From positions 1-64,000 of the forward strand of contig PQAL01000004.1 of NCBI GenBank assembly GCA_003105035.1: a stretch of 64,000 nucleotides of DNA, in the 5' to 3' direction. Position 1 is the first letter of the stretch. The number at the start of each line of letters is the position of its first letter. The notes under the pieces are model-generated. The model did no database searches. It was not told where the DNA came from and saw only the letters and a program-made list of their open reading frames with translations. A program made the translations under genes and the position numbers. The stretch comes from Anaerolineales bacterium. GTDB lineage: Bacteria > Chloroflexota > Anaerolineae > Anaerolineales > UBA4823. Below are positions 18,859 through 28,226 of the stretch, piece after piece.

Positions 18859-20062
18859 ACCGCGCATTGCAGCCCTGCTGATCCTAATGATAATTGTGAT
18901 GGTCGCGGCGTGTGTGCCCATCTTCGACCAGGATCTCCAGCCCTCCAATACCCGCACGCCCTTTGCGGAAGAATTCATGCTCACCGTCACAGCGCGCGCC
19001 GGGCTGCAGGCCGGCTCGGGGGATGACCTGGCGACCCAATATGCGCAAGCCACCGCCCTCAGCCAGGATGTGACCGCCCAGGCGGAAACGGAACAGGCTG
19101 CCTTTGCCGCCACTGCCGAAGCCATGCTGCCGGTCTTGCAGGAACTGCCCCTTTACGGGGTTAACCCGCTGGATGGGCAGGTGGCCTGGCTGCATAACCC
19201 CTTCGACCTGGATCTGGACGGTTACATGCAGTATGGGTATGCCAATGATTACCCTGAGATCCTGGCGGGCGATTTTGCCCTGGCCGCGGATATCACCTGG
19301 GACACCAAGGCTGGCTCCTCCACCTGCGGGTATTATTTCCGTTCCGACGGGAACAAAGATAAACCCAATCAATTCATGGTGTCCATTTCCCGCTTTGCCA
19401 ACGGCACACTCACATTTTCCGCCCTGGTGGATGGCAACATCACCAACACGCAAGCCTTTTACCCGCGCGGCAAAGACAAGTCCTTTGACTGGTTGAATGG
19501 TTCCACCAACCGGCTGGTGGTGGTGGCGCGTGGCAATCTCATCGAATTTTTTACCAACGGCATCAAGATCGGCCAGGTGGATATCACCAAGCCGCCGCCC
19601 TCCACACTTCAATTGCCGGCTTTCCCGCAAATGCCCTCCGATGCCAGCGAGGCTCAAATCGCGGAATACCAGGCCCAGGTGGCACAGTATGCGCAGATCT
19701 ACGAACAGATGCAATCGGACCTGCTGGAAGCCCAACGCAACTACAACAATGATAAAATTGCCACCTTCACCGACGGCTTCCTGGGTTTTATGAGCATGAG
19801 TGAATATGGGCTGACCAAGTGCCAATTCAACAATGCCTGGTTGTTCCTGATCGGGCGTCCACCCTCCCCAACCCCCAACCTCACCTGGACCCGCACACCC
19901 ACCCGCACTGCCACCCCCACGCCGAAGGCGCCGCTCGCCACCTGGACGCCCACCAACACACGCATCCCTTCGTCCACCATCACCCCCCTGCCCACCGATC
20001 CCTCCGGGACGGCCACCTCTGTCTGCGCCACCTCCCAGGCCATGGGCACACCCTGCCCCTGA
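18848..20062 (+). CDS. Lipoprotein paired with the ABC transporter (copy 2)
   Basis: 404 residues, paralogue of the gene at 15216. Signal peptide with lipobox VAAC, the same order of helical segment, beta-sandwich domain (DGYMQYGYANDYPEI, CGYYFRSDGN), helical segment, longer Thr/Pro linker, and C-terminal tail CATSQAMGTPCP. The shared GTPCP end in both copies suggests the tail matters. It overlaps the transporter by 11 bp, so the pair is co-translated. Only 13 bp separate it from the convergent MprF-like gene. Confidence 0.7.
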   Translation: MSTKPRIAALLILMIIVMVAACVPIFDQDLQPSNTRTPFAEEFMLTVTARAGLQAGSGDDLATQYAQATALSQDVTAQAETEQAAFAATAEAMLPVLQELPLYGVNPLDGQVAWLHNPFDLDLDGYMQYGYANDYPEILAGDFALAADITWDTKAGSSTCGYYFRSDGNKDKPNQFMVSISRFANGTLTFSALVDGNITNTQAFYPRGKDKSFDWLNGSTNRLVVVARGNLIEFFTNGIKIGQVDITKPPPSTLQLPAFPQMPSDASEAQIAEYQAQVAQYAQIYEQMQSDLLEAQRNYNNDKIATFTDGFLGFMSMSEYGLTKCQFNNAWLFLIGRPPSPTPNLTWTRTPTRTATPTPKAPLATWTPTNTRIPSSTITPLPTDPSGTATSVCATSQAMGTPCP

Positions 20063-20075
20063 GACCTTGCCTGGT

Positions 20076-21776
20076 TTACCTTTTTAAATACTTCCAGGGA
20101 AAATTATCGCGGCTGTAAACGCGCACCACCGCGGATAGGATGCTGGGCAGGGAGGAAATCCCAGGGTACATCAGGTAGCGCGGCTCCCACTGGGGGTGGA
20201 ATTTATCCTTAAAGAAATGGATCCCCTGCAGGTTGTAGATGCGGTTCAGTGAGATCGCCAGCGAATGCAGGATCCGTTCCAGGCGCGGGTTATCGGGATG
20301 GGCGCCCACGCTGATCAATGGACTGACTCCCAGGCTGAACGATTCATAACCCCGATCTTTCGCCCACTCCAGCATGAAAATGTAAAGGAGATCCATCAAC
20401 CCGTTATCCATATGTGGGTAACGGCGCATCATGTCAATGGTGACCTCATTTTTCTGGTACTCGGGGATCAAGTTGGCAAAGGCAGCCGGGCGGTCATCGG
20501 GCCCATATACCACAAATGCCGACCCGTTGCGGATGTAGTCATCACTGAACCAGCCGTGGGTGAAGGAGAGCTCCCCGCCCACCTTCATGGACAGCCAGGC
20601 ATCACTGATCTTCCTCAATTCGCGCACTAACTGGTCATCGAGCGGCGGACGGTGAAAGGTGACCTTGTATCCGAGACGCGTCATCTTGGAGGCTGTCTGG
20701 CGGATATTCTTATTCTTGTTCCCCTGCAGTGTAAAACCTGCCAGCGCTACGATGGCTTCCTTCCCGATGGCGAGTTTTTCAAACCCAGCCTCAGCGTAGA
20801 TGTCGAGATGGTCTGGCAGGACCGCCATATATCCAGCCTGCCAATCGTTCTCTTCACAAAACTGCTTAAACCCGTGGATGGCTGCATGGATATCCTCTAA
20901 CGGACCGATCGGGTCTCCCAGCACAAGCACACCCCGGCCCCGTTCCACATAGGCGATCACCGAGCCGCCCGGGCTGAAGTAATAGGACTTGTCCTCGTAC
21001 AGGGCAGCTCGTGCCAGGCCACCTCGTCCATATTTTTCGATGATGGCAGCCGCGCGGGTGCGTTCCTCTTCATTTGCAGGGCGGCGCACCAACACCGGGC
21101 GGATGATCATGATCAGGGAAAAACCCAGCGTCACCACCCAGACCACATAAACCGAAGCCACAAAATAGCGGCTAAAGCCCGCCAGGCTCCCCAGGTCAGG
21201 CGCCCTGGTGGCAGACAGTAGTTTAAAGGTCTGGCTGATGCTTTCCACCAGGTTGATGGGATGCCCGCTGGATGTGCCCTCCAGGCTGAAGCCGGCGGTA
21301 CCATATGCCAGCGTGAAAAGGAACGCCGAAACCAGGATGATCACCCCCTGGCGCACCGAGGGCGGGTCGGAATGACTATGAAAACTGCGACTGAGCAGGA
21401 GCAACAGGAACAACAACACCCCGGCCAGGAGGGTCCCTAGATCCGGAGTGGTAAGGAAGTCAACCAGGATCTTACCGCCCACCACCAATACGCTCAGCAC
21501 CCAACCGGTGCGTTTGCGCCTCCACAGGCTGCCGGCAAGCAGGAACAAGGCAAACCCGAGCAGGGCGGTTGCCAGGTGGCCTCCCACCTGGACTTCCAAC
21601 GCGCTGGTCGAGTTGATCTCTTCCAGGCGGTCGATCATGGACGGCTGGATGGCCAGCAGGAGATTAACAGCCCCCAACAGCCAGATCAGGATGGCAACCA
21701 GGCGCACCCCCCAATGGGGGAACTCCTTCACTGTTCGCGAGGCGATGGTGAGAATATGTTTTTCGGTGTATGCCAT
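20076..21776 (-). CDS. MprF-like phosphatidylglycerol lysyltransferase family protein
   Basis: 566 residues from ATG 21776 (an in-frame ATG at 21797 is possible; neither has a strong ribosome site). The N-terminal third holds about six hydrophobic helices. The C-terminal 300 residues match the DUF2156/MprF acyltransferase domain: SPGGSVIAYVERGRGVLVLGDP, a GNAT-like fold, and the end segment YNLQGIHFFKDKFHPQWEPRYL, which is characteristic. The family transfers aminoacyl groups from tRNA to membrane lipids and can lower anionic surface charge. It is shorter than the classic MprF with its large flippase domain; substrate amino acid cannot be read from sequence. Confidence 0.8.
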   Translation of the reverse strand: MAYTEKHILTIASRTVKEFPHWGVRLVAILIWLLGAVNLLLAIQPSMIDRLEEINSTSALEVQVGGHLATALLGFALFLLAGSLWRRKRTGWVLSVLVVGGKILVDFLTTPDLGTLLAGVLLFLLLLLSRSFHSHSDPPSVRQGVIILVSAFLFTLAYGTAGFSLEGTSSGHPINLVESISQTFKLLSATRAPDLGSLAGFSRYFVASVYVVWVVTLGFSLIMIIRPVLVRRPANEEERTRAAAIIEKYGRGGLARAALYEDKSYYFSPGGSVIAYVERGRGVLVLGDPIGPLEDIHAAIHGFKQFCEENDWQAGYMAVLPDHLDIYAEAGFEKLAIGKEAIVALAGFTLQGNKNKNIRQTASKMTRLGYKVTFHRPPLDDQLVRELRKISDAWLSMKVGGELSFTHGWFSDDYIRNGSAFVVYGPDDRPAAFANLIPEYQKNEVTIDMMRRYPHMDNGLMDLLYIFMLEWAKDRGYESFSLGVSPLISVGAHPDNPRLERILHSLAISLNRIYNLQGIHFFKDKFHPQWEPRYLMYPGISSLPSILSAVVRVYSRDNFPWKYLKR

Positions 21777-21919
21777 GGCTCGTTTACAACAAATCATGCC
21801 CCAGGGCTCGGTGATGTTCGGATCTCCCCCTTGATCTGCCTTGCCTGGTCCGACCTAGCGCGCGGGGAAGAAGTCAATCCGAATCTGTTCTTTACTCATT
21901 ATACTCTTTCACGCCTGAA

Positions 21920-22318
21920 TCACAAATCGCCCTGGATCCGGAGCCTTAAAAAGTACTCGATCCCCATCATCCTCAACCCTGAACGGAAGATGGCTGGAAA
22001 TGCCAGCAAGCTTCTTTCCGGGCTGACAAACTCCGGGTGGACCAGGGCATAGTCGCGATTTTTCCAGCGCAGTGAGCAACTCCCCCTTGCCAGCACGTTT
22101 TTCAACCAGTCCACCTTTTTTCCATAGGTGAGGGCGATCACGAAGCCATCCTCATACGGCTCGGCGATGATTGGGATCTGGTATAACCTGCCGCTCTTTC
22201 GTCCGAGGTGGCCGAGGATGGCGAAATGGCCGAATTTCTTCCCGCATAGGTGGATGAGCAGCTTGTTGGTGGCGGCTTTGTTCAACTGGCGGATGCGGTC
22301 CAGCGTCGCTTGTTTCAT
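21920..22318 (-). CDS. Deazaflavin (F420)-dependent nitroreductase-family protein
   Basis: 132 residues. The motif GRKSGRLYQIPI and a split beta-barrel pattern fit the DDN family that binds F420 in actinobacteria and some Chloroflexota. The N-terminus is short. Its start overlaps the stop of the upstream methyltransferase gene by 4 bp (ATGA), so they are co-translated. Enzymatic substrate unknown. Confidence 0.75.
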   Translation of the reverse strand: MKQATLDRIRQLNKAATNKLLIHLCGKKFGHFAILGHLGRKSGRLYQIPIIAEPYEDGFVIALTYGKKVDWLKNVLARGSCSLRWKNRDYALVHPEFVSPERSLLAFPAIFRSGLRMMGIEYFLRLRIQGDL

Positions 22319-23340
22319 GTAACTTCCTCGGGCAGCGGTGTTTTCGTTTTCCGCTTCACCTTAAGCATTGCGATCTTGGTCGAATGGTTGAAGGGAGCCG
22401 GGTCGCTGATGGGCGAGCCTGAGCGTGTGCTGGCATACCCGCACACATCTTCGGGGACGGGGATTAATTCTGCCAATTGCATGTACCCGTCTGCACATAG
22501 TTCTTCCAGGGTGCCCAGGAATTTCTTTCCGCTCACGTAGAGGGCGTTATTTATGAAGATCAGCCAGCCATCCTGAGCCACCAGGGGACGCACCTTGTTG
22601 ATCAGGCGGGCGCTGTCGGTGTTCAGGTCCAGCGTGCCGCGCGGGGTGGAGGAGTAAAATGGTGGATCCACCACCACGCAATCGAACAGCTCTCCGGTCC
22701 TCTTCAGGCGCTTCACCTGGCTCCAGAAGTCGCCTGCCATGAGATCTGCCTCACGGATGGGGAATCCGTTCAAACTGCAGGATTCCCTGGCAAGGTTGAG
22801 GAAAGCATGGTTCAGATCCAATTGCACAACCTGCCGGGCACCGCCTGCCAGGGCGGCCACACCCAGGCTGCCGGTGTAGGCAAACGTATTCAACACCCGC
22901 CTGCCGTGTGTGTTCAGCAGCAGCCATCGGCGCAAGCCGCGCGTATCCAGGTAAAAGCTGGCATCCTGGTTCATCCCAAGGTCCACAGCATACCAGACCC
23001 CGTTTTCCAGGATCTTGCGGTCGGGCTGCCCGCCAAAGAGATGCTGGCCGCGTTTTTCTTCCCTGGAGGCACTGCCGTGTTTCTTGAGCATGCCCGCCTT
23101 CAGCCAGGGCAGGCGCTGCTCCAGGAAGTCCTGCGCTTCACGGACCAGCGCCAAGTCCTGCTGCGGGTGGGTGGGATGAAGGGTGAGGACTGCCGTGGTG
23201 GCATAAACATCCAGGCTCAGCCCCGGGCAGCCTTCCAAAAAGCCGTTGAACAGACGGAAAGCGCTAAGGTGCCCATCGTCGATGATCGGCTGGCGTGCCT
23301 GAAAGGCTTTATCAAGCAGGGAGGTGATCAGCCCGGGCAT
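22315..23340 (-). CDS. RlmI/RlmK-like class I SAM-dependent methyltransferase
   Basis: 341 residues. A Rossmann methyltransferase core is visible: VLNTFAYTGSLGVAAL (SAM motif I), QLDLN (motif II acid), and DCVVVDPPFYSS (catalytic DPPF/Y motif of base methyltransferases). The upstream region LGMNQDASFYLDTRGLRRWL is typical of RlmI-type 23S rRNA m5C methyltransferases (DxGxxxGFYLDQR). The N-terminal PUA part of RlmI looks reduced. The start is supported by GAGGAA just upstream. Confidence 0.75.
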   Translation of the reverse strand: MPGLITSLLDKAFQARQPIIDDGHLSAFRLFNGFLEGCPGLSLDVYATTAVLTLHPTHPQQDLALVREAQDFLEQRLPWLKAGMLKKHGSASREEKRGQHLFGGQPDRKILENGVWYAVDLGMNQDASFYLDTRGLRRWLLLNTHGRRVLNTFAYTGSLGVAALAGGARQVVQLDLNHAFLNLARESCSLNGFPIREADLMAGDFWSQVKRLKRTGELFDCVVVDPPFYSSTPRGTLDLNTDSARLINKVRPLVAQDGWLIFINNALYVSGKKFLGTLEELCADGYMQLAELIPVPEDVCGYASTRSGSPISDPAPFNHSTKIAMLKVKRKTKTPLPEEVT

Positions 23341-23348
23341 ACGGTTCC

Positions 23349-24317
23349 TCAGGTTGCTGTGGCTTCCATCTGCGATCGCTGGCGATCCAGGCGGCCCTCA
23401 TGGATGCGCAGGAAGACCACCCCCGCCAGGATCAACACGCCGCCCAGCAACTGCCTCCAGGTGAGCTGCTCGCCCAGCAGCCCATAGGCAAGGACGGCGG
23501 TGAAAACAGGTTCCAGGGTGACCACCAGGTTGGCGACGCTGGAAGGCAGGTGGGACAGGCTGACATTGTACAGCCCGAAGCCAGCCAGGGTGGGTACTGC
23601 CGCCAACAGGAACAACAAACCCCAACCCACCCAGGCGTTTCCCAACCAGAGCAGCTCGCCCGGCTGGCTGGCGCTGCCCGGAATCTTGCCGGCGGAGACC
23701 AGGTTGAAACCCAGCAGGAAGAGCGCCGCGAACCCGAAAGTGTACAGCAGGGTCGTCCACGGGTTGATGCCACGCTGTGATGCCGAGCGCCCCATCAGCG
23801 AATAGACGGCATACATTAAACCGGAGAGCGTCCCGGTGATGATCCCGATCAGGTTCAAGCGCCAGGCGGCTTCGTCCAGGGCGTTGGCAACCAGCACACA
23901 ACCGCCCAGGCTGAGCACCACTGCCAGTATCTTGCTCCACTCCAGGCGCTCCTTAAGGAACCACCAGCCCAGGAGGGCGGTGAAGCCCGCCGAACAATAA
24001 GCCAGCACGGTTGCCACCGAGGCACCATTGATCGCCACCGACAGGGTCCACAGGGAGTTGAACAGTGCCAGGGCCAGCCCGTAGAGGACCAGGAAGGGGA
24101 TATGCGGGCGCTCCAGGCGTAGAAGCGCCCGCCTACCCAGCGCCAATATGGGCAGCAGGGTGAGGAAGACGAACAGGTCGCGCCAGAATGCCAGGATGAG
24201 CGCTGGCAGGGAATAAGTGCGGGTGAGATGCCGGATGAAAATGGCCGTGGTGGATAGGATGGCTGCGCTGATAAGGGCTGCAGTGTAGCCGCGTGTGAGG
24301 TGCGATCTGTCAGGCAT
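23349..24317 (-). CDS. EamA/DMT-superfamily transporter
   Basis: 322 residues with ten hydrophobic helices arranged as two EamA repeats; the segments SVATVLAYCSAGFTALLGWW and NLVVTLEPVFTAVLAYGLLG are the paired family signatures. ATG at 24317 is preferred over TTG at 24323. It is the first gene of a tight minus-strand trio with the methyltransferase (8 bp gap) and the DDN-family gene. Probably a small-metabolite exporter, substrate unknown. Confidence 0.8.
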   Translation of the reverse strand: MPDRSHLTRGYTAALISAAILSTTAIFIRHLTRTYSLPALILAFWRDLFVFLTLLPILALGRRALLRLERPHIPFLVLYGLALALFNSLWTLSVAINGASVATVLAYCSAGFTALLGWWFLKERLEWSKILAVVLSLGGCVLVANALDEAAWRLNLIGIITGTLSGLMYAVYSLMGRSASQRGINPWTTLLYTFGFAALFLLGFNLVSAGKIPGSASQPGELLWLGNAWVGWGLLFLLAAVPTLAGFGLYNVSLSHLPSSVANLVVTLEPVFTAVLAYGLLGEQLTWRQLLGGVLILAGVVFLRIHEGRLDRQRSQMEATAT

Positions 24318-24334
24318 GGGCAAATGGGATGGGG

Positions 24335-24901
24335 CTACAACCCCCAGCGTTCTTTCCTTTCCAGTTTTTCAATGGCTTCTTTAACCCGCCGCTGTCGGGT
24401 GTCATCCCTTTTGGCGTCCGAGATCCATCCGATGCAGATCCGGCGCTGAGAGGCCGGCAGTGTGTTGTAGAATTCCCAGGCGACCGGGCTGGTCATCAGG
24501 GCTGCCTTCAGCCAGTCGGGCAGCGCAAGTTCGAGGCGCCGGGGGGGCGGCAGGTGTGCGTCGGGCAGTGGGACACGGATGGCAGCCAGCCCCGCCGGGG
24601 TCATCCGGCCTTCATCCACCAGCCTGGCTGCCAGGTGCCGGTTGAGCTCGGACCACTGGCTGCCGGGCCGGCGGGGGTTGAATTTGCGGGCATAGCGTTC
24701 GTCATCGATCTTCTGGATGAGGCTGTCGATCCACCCGTAGCACAGGGCTTCTTCAAGCGATTGGCGGTAGGTGATGGATGGCTTTCCGCTTTCTTTCCGG
24801 TGGAAGATCAGCCAGACTTCCCGCTCGGTGGCATGGTTCTGTTCCAGCCATTGGCGCCATTCTTCACGGTTGGCGGCGGTGGTGGTGCGGGACATTTCCA
24901 T
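24335..24901 (-). CDS. YdeI/OmpD-associated family protein
   Basis: 188 residues. WRQWLEQNHATEREVWLIFHRK, EALCYGWIDSLIQKID and the C-terminal basic helix (RICIGWISDAKRDDTRQRRV) match the YdeI/OmpD-associated family. Members are small cytoplasmic proteins sometimes linked to peptide tolerance, with no established biochemistry. Good family match; role unknown. Confidence 0.75.
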   Translation of the reverse strand: MEMSRTTTAANREEWRQWLEQNHATEREVWLIFHRKESGKPSITYRQSLEEALCYGWIDSLIQKIDDERYARKFNPRRPGSQWSELNRHLAARLVDEGRMTPAGLAAIRVPLPDAHLPPPRRLELALPDWLKAALMTSPVAWEFYNTLPASQRRICIGWISDAKRDDTRQRRVKEAIEKLERKERWGL

Positions 24902-25017
24902 GCCTGCCAGTATACATCAATTTGTCCGGGTGCTTGGCTGGCAGTATAATCAGCCGATGTGCTGGCAGCCCGTACTTGGGCTGCCGGTCGCGATCTCAAG
25001 GTTTCGCCCGGAGTGGC

Positions 25018-26190
25018 ATGATCCAAGCACTGATCTTTGATTTTGACGGCCTGATGGTGGATACCGAAACGCCCGAACTGCAGATCTGGAAGGACCTCTT
25101 CGCCTCCTATGGGCAGGTTTTCCCGCTGGAAGAGTGGGTGCGCATCGTGGTGGGTTCAGGGGTTTCCAACCTGGACCCGGTCACCCGCCTGGAACAACTC
25201 ACCGGGCTCCAGCTCGATCACCAGGCATTGCACCAGCAGGCGCACCAAACCTGGACGCAGTTACAAACCACCCTGCAGCCCATGCCGGGAGTGGTTGACA
25301 CCCTGCAGACCGCCCGCGCGCAAGGCTTGCGCCTTGCCATTGCCTCTAGTTCACCCCACACCTGGGTGGAAGGCTTCCTAAAGCGGCTGGGATTCGAGCA
25401 CCTGTTCGAGGCGGTCGTGTGCCGAGAAGATGCCCCACGCACAAAGCCTGCACCCGACCTGTACCTGGCGGCCCTTTCAACCCTGGGGTTGCGGGCAGAC
25501 CAGGCGCTGGCGCTGGAGGATTCACCCAATGGAATTACTGCGGCAAAAGCCGCAGGGGTGCGGGTGCTGGGGGTGCCCAACGCTGTCACATCCCTACAGG
25601 GACCCCTGCCGGCTGACCTGACGCTGCACTCACTGGCCAGCCAGCCGCTGGGAGCCGTGCTGGCATATTTTGGAGACCGGTTGGAGCTCCGCCCGGAGAG
25701 CGGGCAGGATATCCCCGGCATCCGTGCCGTGGAGACAGCCGCCTTTTCCCGCCCGGCCGAGGCGCGGTTGGTGGAGCAGGCGCGCCAGCATGGCAGGGTC
25801 AGCCTTTCGATGGTGGCGGTCGAGCAGGGCAGCCTGGTGGGACACGTGCTGCTCACCCCACTCAGTTCAGAGAACGGATCCATACCCACCGGTGGGCTGG
25901 GGCTGGGTCCGCTGGCGGTTGCCCCTGAGGCCCAGGGTAAGGGGGTGGGTGCGCGGCTGGTGCGCGCTGCCCTGGAGCGGGCGCGCAGCATGGGGCACGG
26001 CTTCGTCGTCCTGCTGGGCGACCCGGCTTACTACGCCCGTTTTGGGTTCAAACCCGGGCGCAGCCTTGGTCTCACCAGCGATTACGGCAGCGGGGATGAG
26101 TTCCAGGCGTTGGAGCTGCGGGTGGGAGCGCTGGCTGGCGCAGATGGGCGGGTTCACTATATCCCCGAGTTCGGGGAACTGGATGGGTGA
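25018..26190 (+). CDS. HAD hydrolase fused to GNAT acetyltransferase
   Basis: 390 residues from ATG 25018, preceded by GGAG. Residues 1-215 are a beta-phosphoglucomutase-like HAD hydrolase: motif I DFDGLMVDTE (D8, D10), motif II IASSS, the conserved lysine in RTKPAPD, and motif IV LEDSPNG. Residues about 221-390 are a GNAT N-acetyltransferase with the acetyl-CoA loop VAPEAQGKGVGARL and GDPAYYARFGF, as in YhbS-like proteins. The frame runs continuously through both, so this is a real fusion rather than two genes. A linked dephosphorylation/acetylation step is an inference. Confidence 0.82.
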   Translation: MIQALIFDFDGLMVDTETPELQIWKDLFASYGQVFPLEEWVRIVVGSGVSNLDPVTRLEQLTGLQLDHQALHQQAHQTWTQLQTTLQPMPGVVDTLQTARAQGLRLAIASSSPHTWVEGFLKRLGFEHLFEAVVCREDAPRTKPAPDLYLAALSTLGLRADQALALEDSPNGITAAKAAGVRVLGVPNAVTSLQGPLPADLTLHSLASQPLGAVLAYFGDRLELRPESGQDIPGIRAVETAAFSRPAEARLVEQARQHGRVSLSMVAVEQGSLVGHVLLTPLSSENGSIPTGGLGLGPLAVAPEAQGKGVGARLVRAALERARSMGHGFVVLLGDPAYYARFGFKPGRSLGLTSDYGSGDEFQALELRVGALAGADGRVHYIPEFGELDG

Positions 26191-26414
26191 ATAAAAACAG
26201 GGGGCACACGTAGATGCTTGAGCGTATGAAGAACGAATATCCCGGTTCAGTAATTCCATGATTGCTGGAGTTGTCACGATGCACCCGGATGGGGAAAATC
26301 GACTGGGCGAATGCTTGCCATCCTGTTTGTGAGTGAATTAATGATTACAAGCCGGAGATGATCAACCGTAATGATCGCGCCGGCAAAGCTCCCCCTACCA
26401 GGTCGTGGATGGGA

Positions 26415-26762
26415 TTAGCGAAGGATCTTCTCCATGGCTTTCCCTTTTGCGAGTTCATCCACCAGCTTATCCAGATAGCGAATCTTCTGCATCAATGGAT
26501 CTTCGATCTCTTCCACGCGCACACCACAGACCACTCCCTTGATCAGCGCACTGTGGGGATGGATGGCAGGCGCCTGGGCAAAGAAGGTTTCAAAGTCATG
26601 GTTCTGCGTGATCTGTTGCTGCAACCCAAGCAGGCTGTAGCCGGTCAGCCAGCAAATGACCTGGTCAACTTCTTCTTTGGTGCGGTTTTTCCGTTCCGCT
26701 TTCTGGATATACAGCGGGTAAACGCTTGAGAAACTGGTCGTGAAAATTCGGTGTTTCGGCAT
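26415..26762 (-). CDS. DUF2200 family protein
   Basis: 115 residues. The N-terminal [20 protein letters not shown], followed by a Lys/Arg-rich turn and WLTGY, is diagnostic for DUF2200. A GGAG ribosome site is well placed. Function unknown. The 224 bases upstream of its stop, back to the HAD-GNAT gene, show no further gene. Confidence 0.8.
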   Translation of the reverse strand: MPKHRIFTTSFSSVYPLYIQKAERKNRTKEEVDQVICWLTGYSLLGLQQQITQNHDFETFFAQAPAIHPHSALIKGVVCGVRVEEIEDPLMQKIRYLDKLVDELAKGKAMEKILR

Positions 26763-26813
26763 GCTTTGATCTCCAGGTGAATGGGTCCAATCTAAAGTTG
26801 TTCCCTGGGAAAT

Positions 26814-27134
26814 CTATTGACCCGGCGGGCGAAAATCAACTCTTTTCGCGACAACCTTGTCAACCTGCTCGGGAGTGAGAAGCTCTGTCGCACGAATGCT
26901 GAATGTTCCACTGGCATTCCCAGCCAGGGTTACAGCCATGGCACTCACGTAATCCGGTAAATTCACTATGATGAAGAAGTCTTCTTCGTCACACGAATAA
27001 TAAAAGGCTTCGAGAGAACCCCCCACGCTTCCCAACGCCTTTTGTGCCACATCGATGCGCACCGAACCACCTTCTTGAAGTAGACCTTTGTACCCCTCCG
27101 GCGTGTACTTTCCATGGAACAAGTATTTGCGCAT
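26814..27134 (-). CDS. GYD domain protein
   Basis: 106 residues matching the GYD family: YLFHGKYTPEGYKGLLQEGG at the start, a central beta-rich core (AFYYSCDEEDFFIIVNLPD) and a Thr-rich end. Strong AAAGGAG ribosome site. Small cytoplasmic protein; family function unknown. Confidence 0.8.
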   Translation of the reverse strand: MRKYLFHGKYTPEGYKGLLQEGGSVRIDVAQKALGSVGGSLEAFYYSCDEEDFFIIVNLPDYVSAMAVTLAGNASGTFSIRATELLTPEQVDKVVAKRVDFRPPGQ

Positions 27135-27157
27135 GATACTCCTTTCATTAACTATTT

Positions 27158-27976
27158 TTATCCCAGTGCTACGTCAAGCAGCATCATGATGGCAAAACCC
27201 AGCATGGCGCCAAAGGTGGAAAAGTGGGTATCCTTGCCGGACTGCGACTCGGGGATGAGCTCCTCCACCACCACGTAGATCATGGCACCCGCCGCAAATG
27301 CCAGTGCGTAGGGCAGGATGGGACGCATTGCCAACACCAGGGCCGCCCCGATCACACCCGCCACCGGTTCCACAAAACCGGAAGCCTGGCCATACAAAAA
27401 GCTTTTCAAGCGGCTCATGCCTTCGCGCCGCAAAGGGATGGAGACCGCTGCCCCTTCGGGGAAGTTTTGCAATCCGATCCCAATGGCCAGGGCTACCGCA
27501 CCGGCCAGCGCGGCAGAAGGGATGCCTGCCGCCACCGCCCCAAAGGCCACGCCAACTGCCAGTCCTTCCGGGATGTTGTGCAGGGTGATGGCCAGCACCA
27601 GCAGGATGCTACGCTGCCATGACGTCTTGATCCCCTCGGCTTCGCTGGTGGGCAGGCCCAGGTGGAGATGTGGCAGGATCTTGTCCACACCCCACAGGAA
27701 CACACCACCCATTAAGAAACCGATCACCGCTGGCAACCAGGCGGGGAGATCGCTCGATTCCTCGGCCATGTCGATGGCTGGCGCCAGCAGCGACCAGAAA
27801 CTTGCCGCGATCATCACGCCAGCTGCAAAACCGAGCATGCTATCCAACACCTTGCGGTTGATGGCCTTAAAGAAGAAGACCATCGCCGCGCCAATTGCCG
27901 TCACACCCCAGGTGAAAAGCGTTCCCAGGAGCGCTTGCAGAATGGGATTGAGATTTGCGAACCAATCAAATGACAT
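27158..27976 (-). CDS. ZIP family divalent metal transporter
   Basis: 272 residues with about eight membrane helices. The metal-site helices are clear: [14 protein letters not shown] in helix IV and [16 protein letters not shown] in helix V, as in GufA/ZupT-like ZIP proteins. A moderately acidic loop (residues 70-115) with His residues separates helices 3 and 4. Expected to import Zn2+ or related metals across the cytoplasmic membrane. It precedes the GYD gene by 23 bp and may be co-transcribed with it. Confidence 0.88.
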   Translation of the reverse strand: MSFDWFANLNPILQALLGTLFTWGVTAIGAAMVFFFKAINRKVLDSMLGFAAGVMIAASFWSLLAPAIDMAEESSDLPAWLPAVIGFLMGGVFLWGVDKILPHLHLGLPTSEAEGIKTSWQRSILLVLAITLHNIPEGLAVGVAFGAVAAGIPSAALAGAVALAIGIGLQNFPEGAAVSIPLRREGMSRLKSFLYGQASGFVEPVAGVIGAALVLAMRPILPYALAFAAGAMIYVVVEELIPESQSGKDTHFSTFGAMLGFAIMMLLDVALG

Positions 27977-28226
27977 GCTTGCCTCCAGGTTGGGTCACAA
28001 TCGCCCAAGCGTTATTATTTTACATTTATTTCGTCCTGAGCCAAAGGCAACCCTGTTCCAGCCTTCCCAATTACGTCAGATTGTACTAACATAAGAAGCG
28101 ATCCACATTTCGGGGGCAGGTCAAATCAAGACCATTATTGATTTGAAGAGTTACGCAGACTAATGATCTGTTAATCCGAATAATACAGCCAGTATATTAA
28201 TTAGCCATTATCGAGAGGCGGCGAAT

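Noticed and set aside
18884-19825. 313-codon minus-strand open frame opposite the second lipoprotein gene
   Set aside because: The plus-strand lipoprotein has a signal peptide, a paralogue and operon context; the antisense frame has none.
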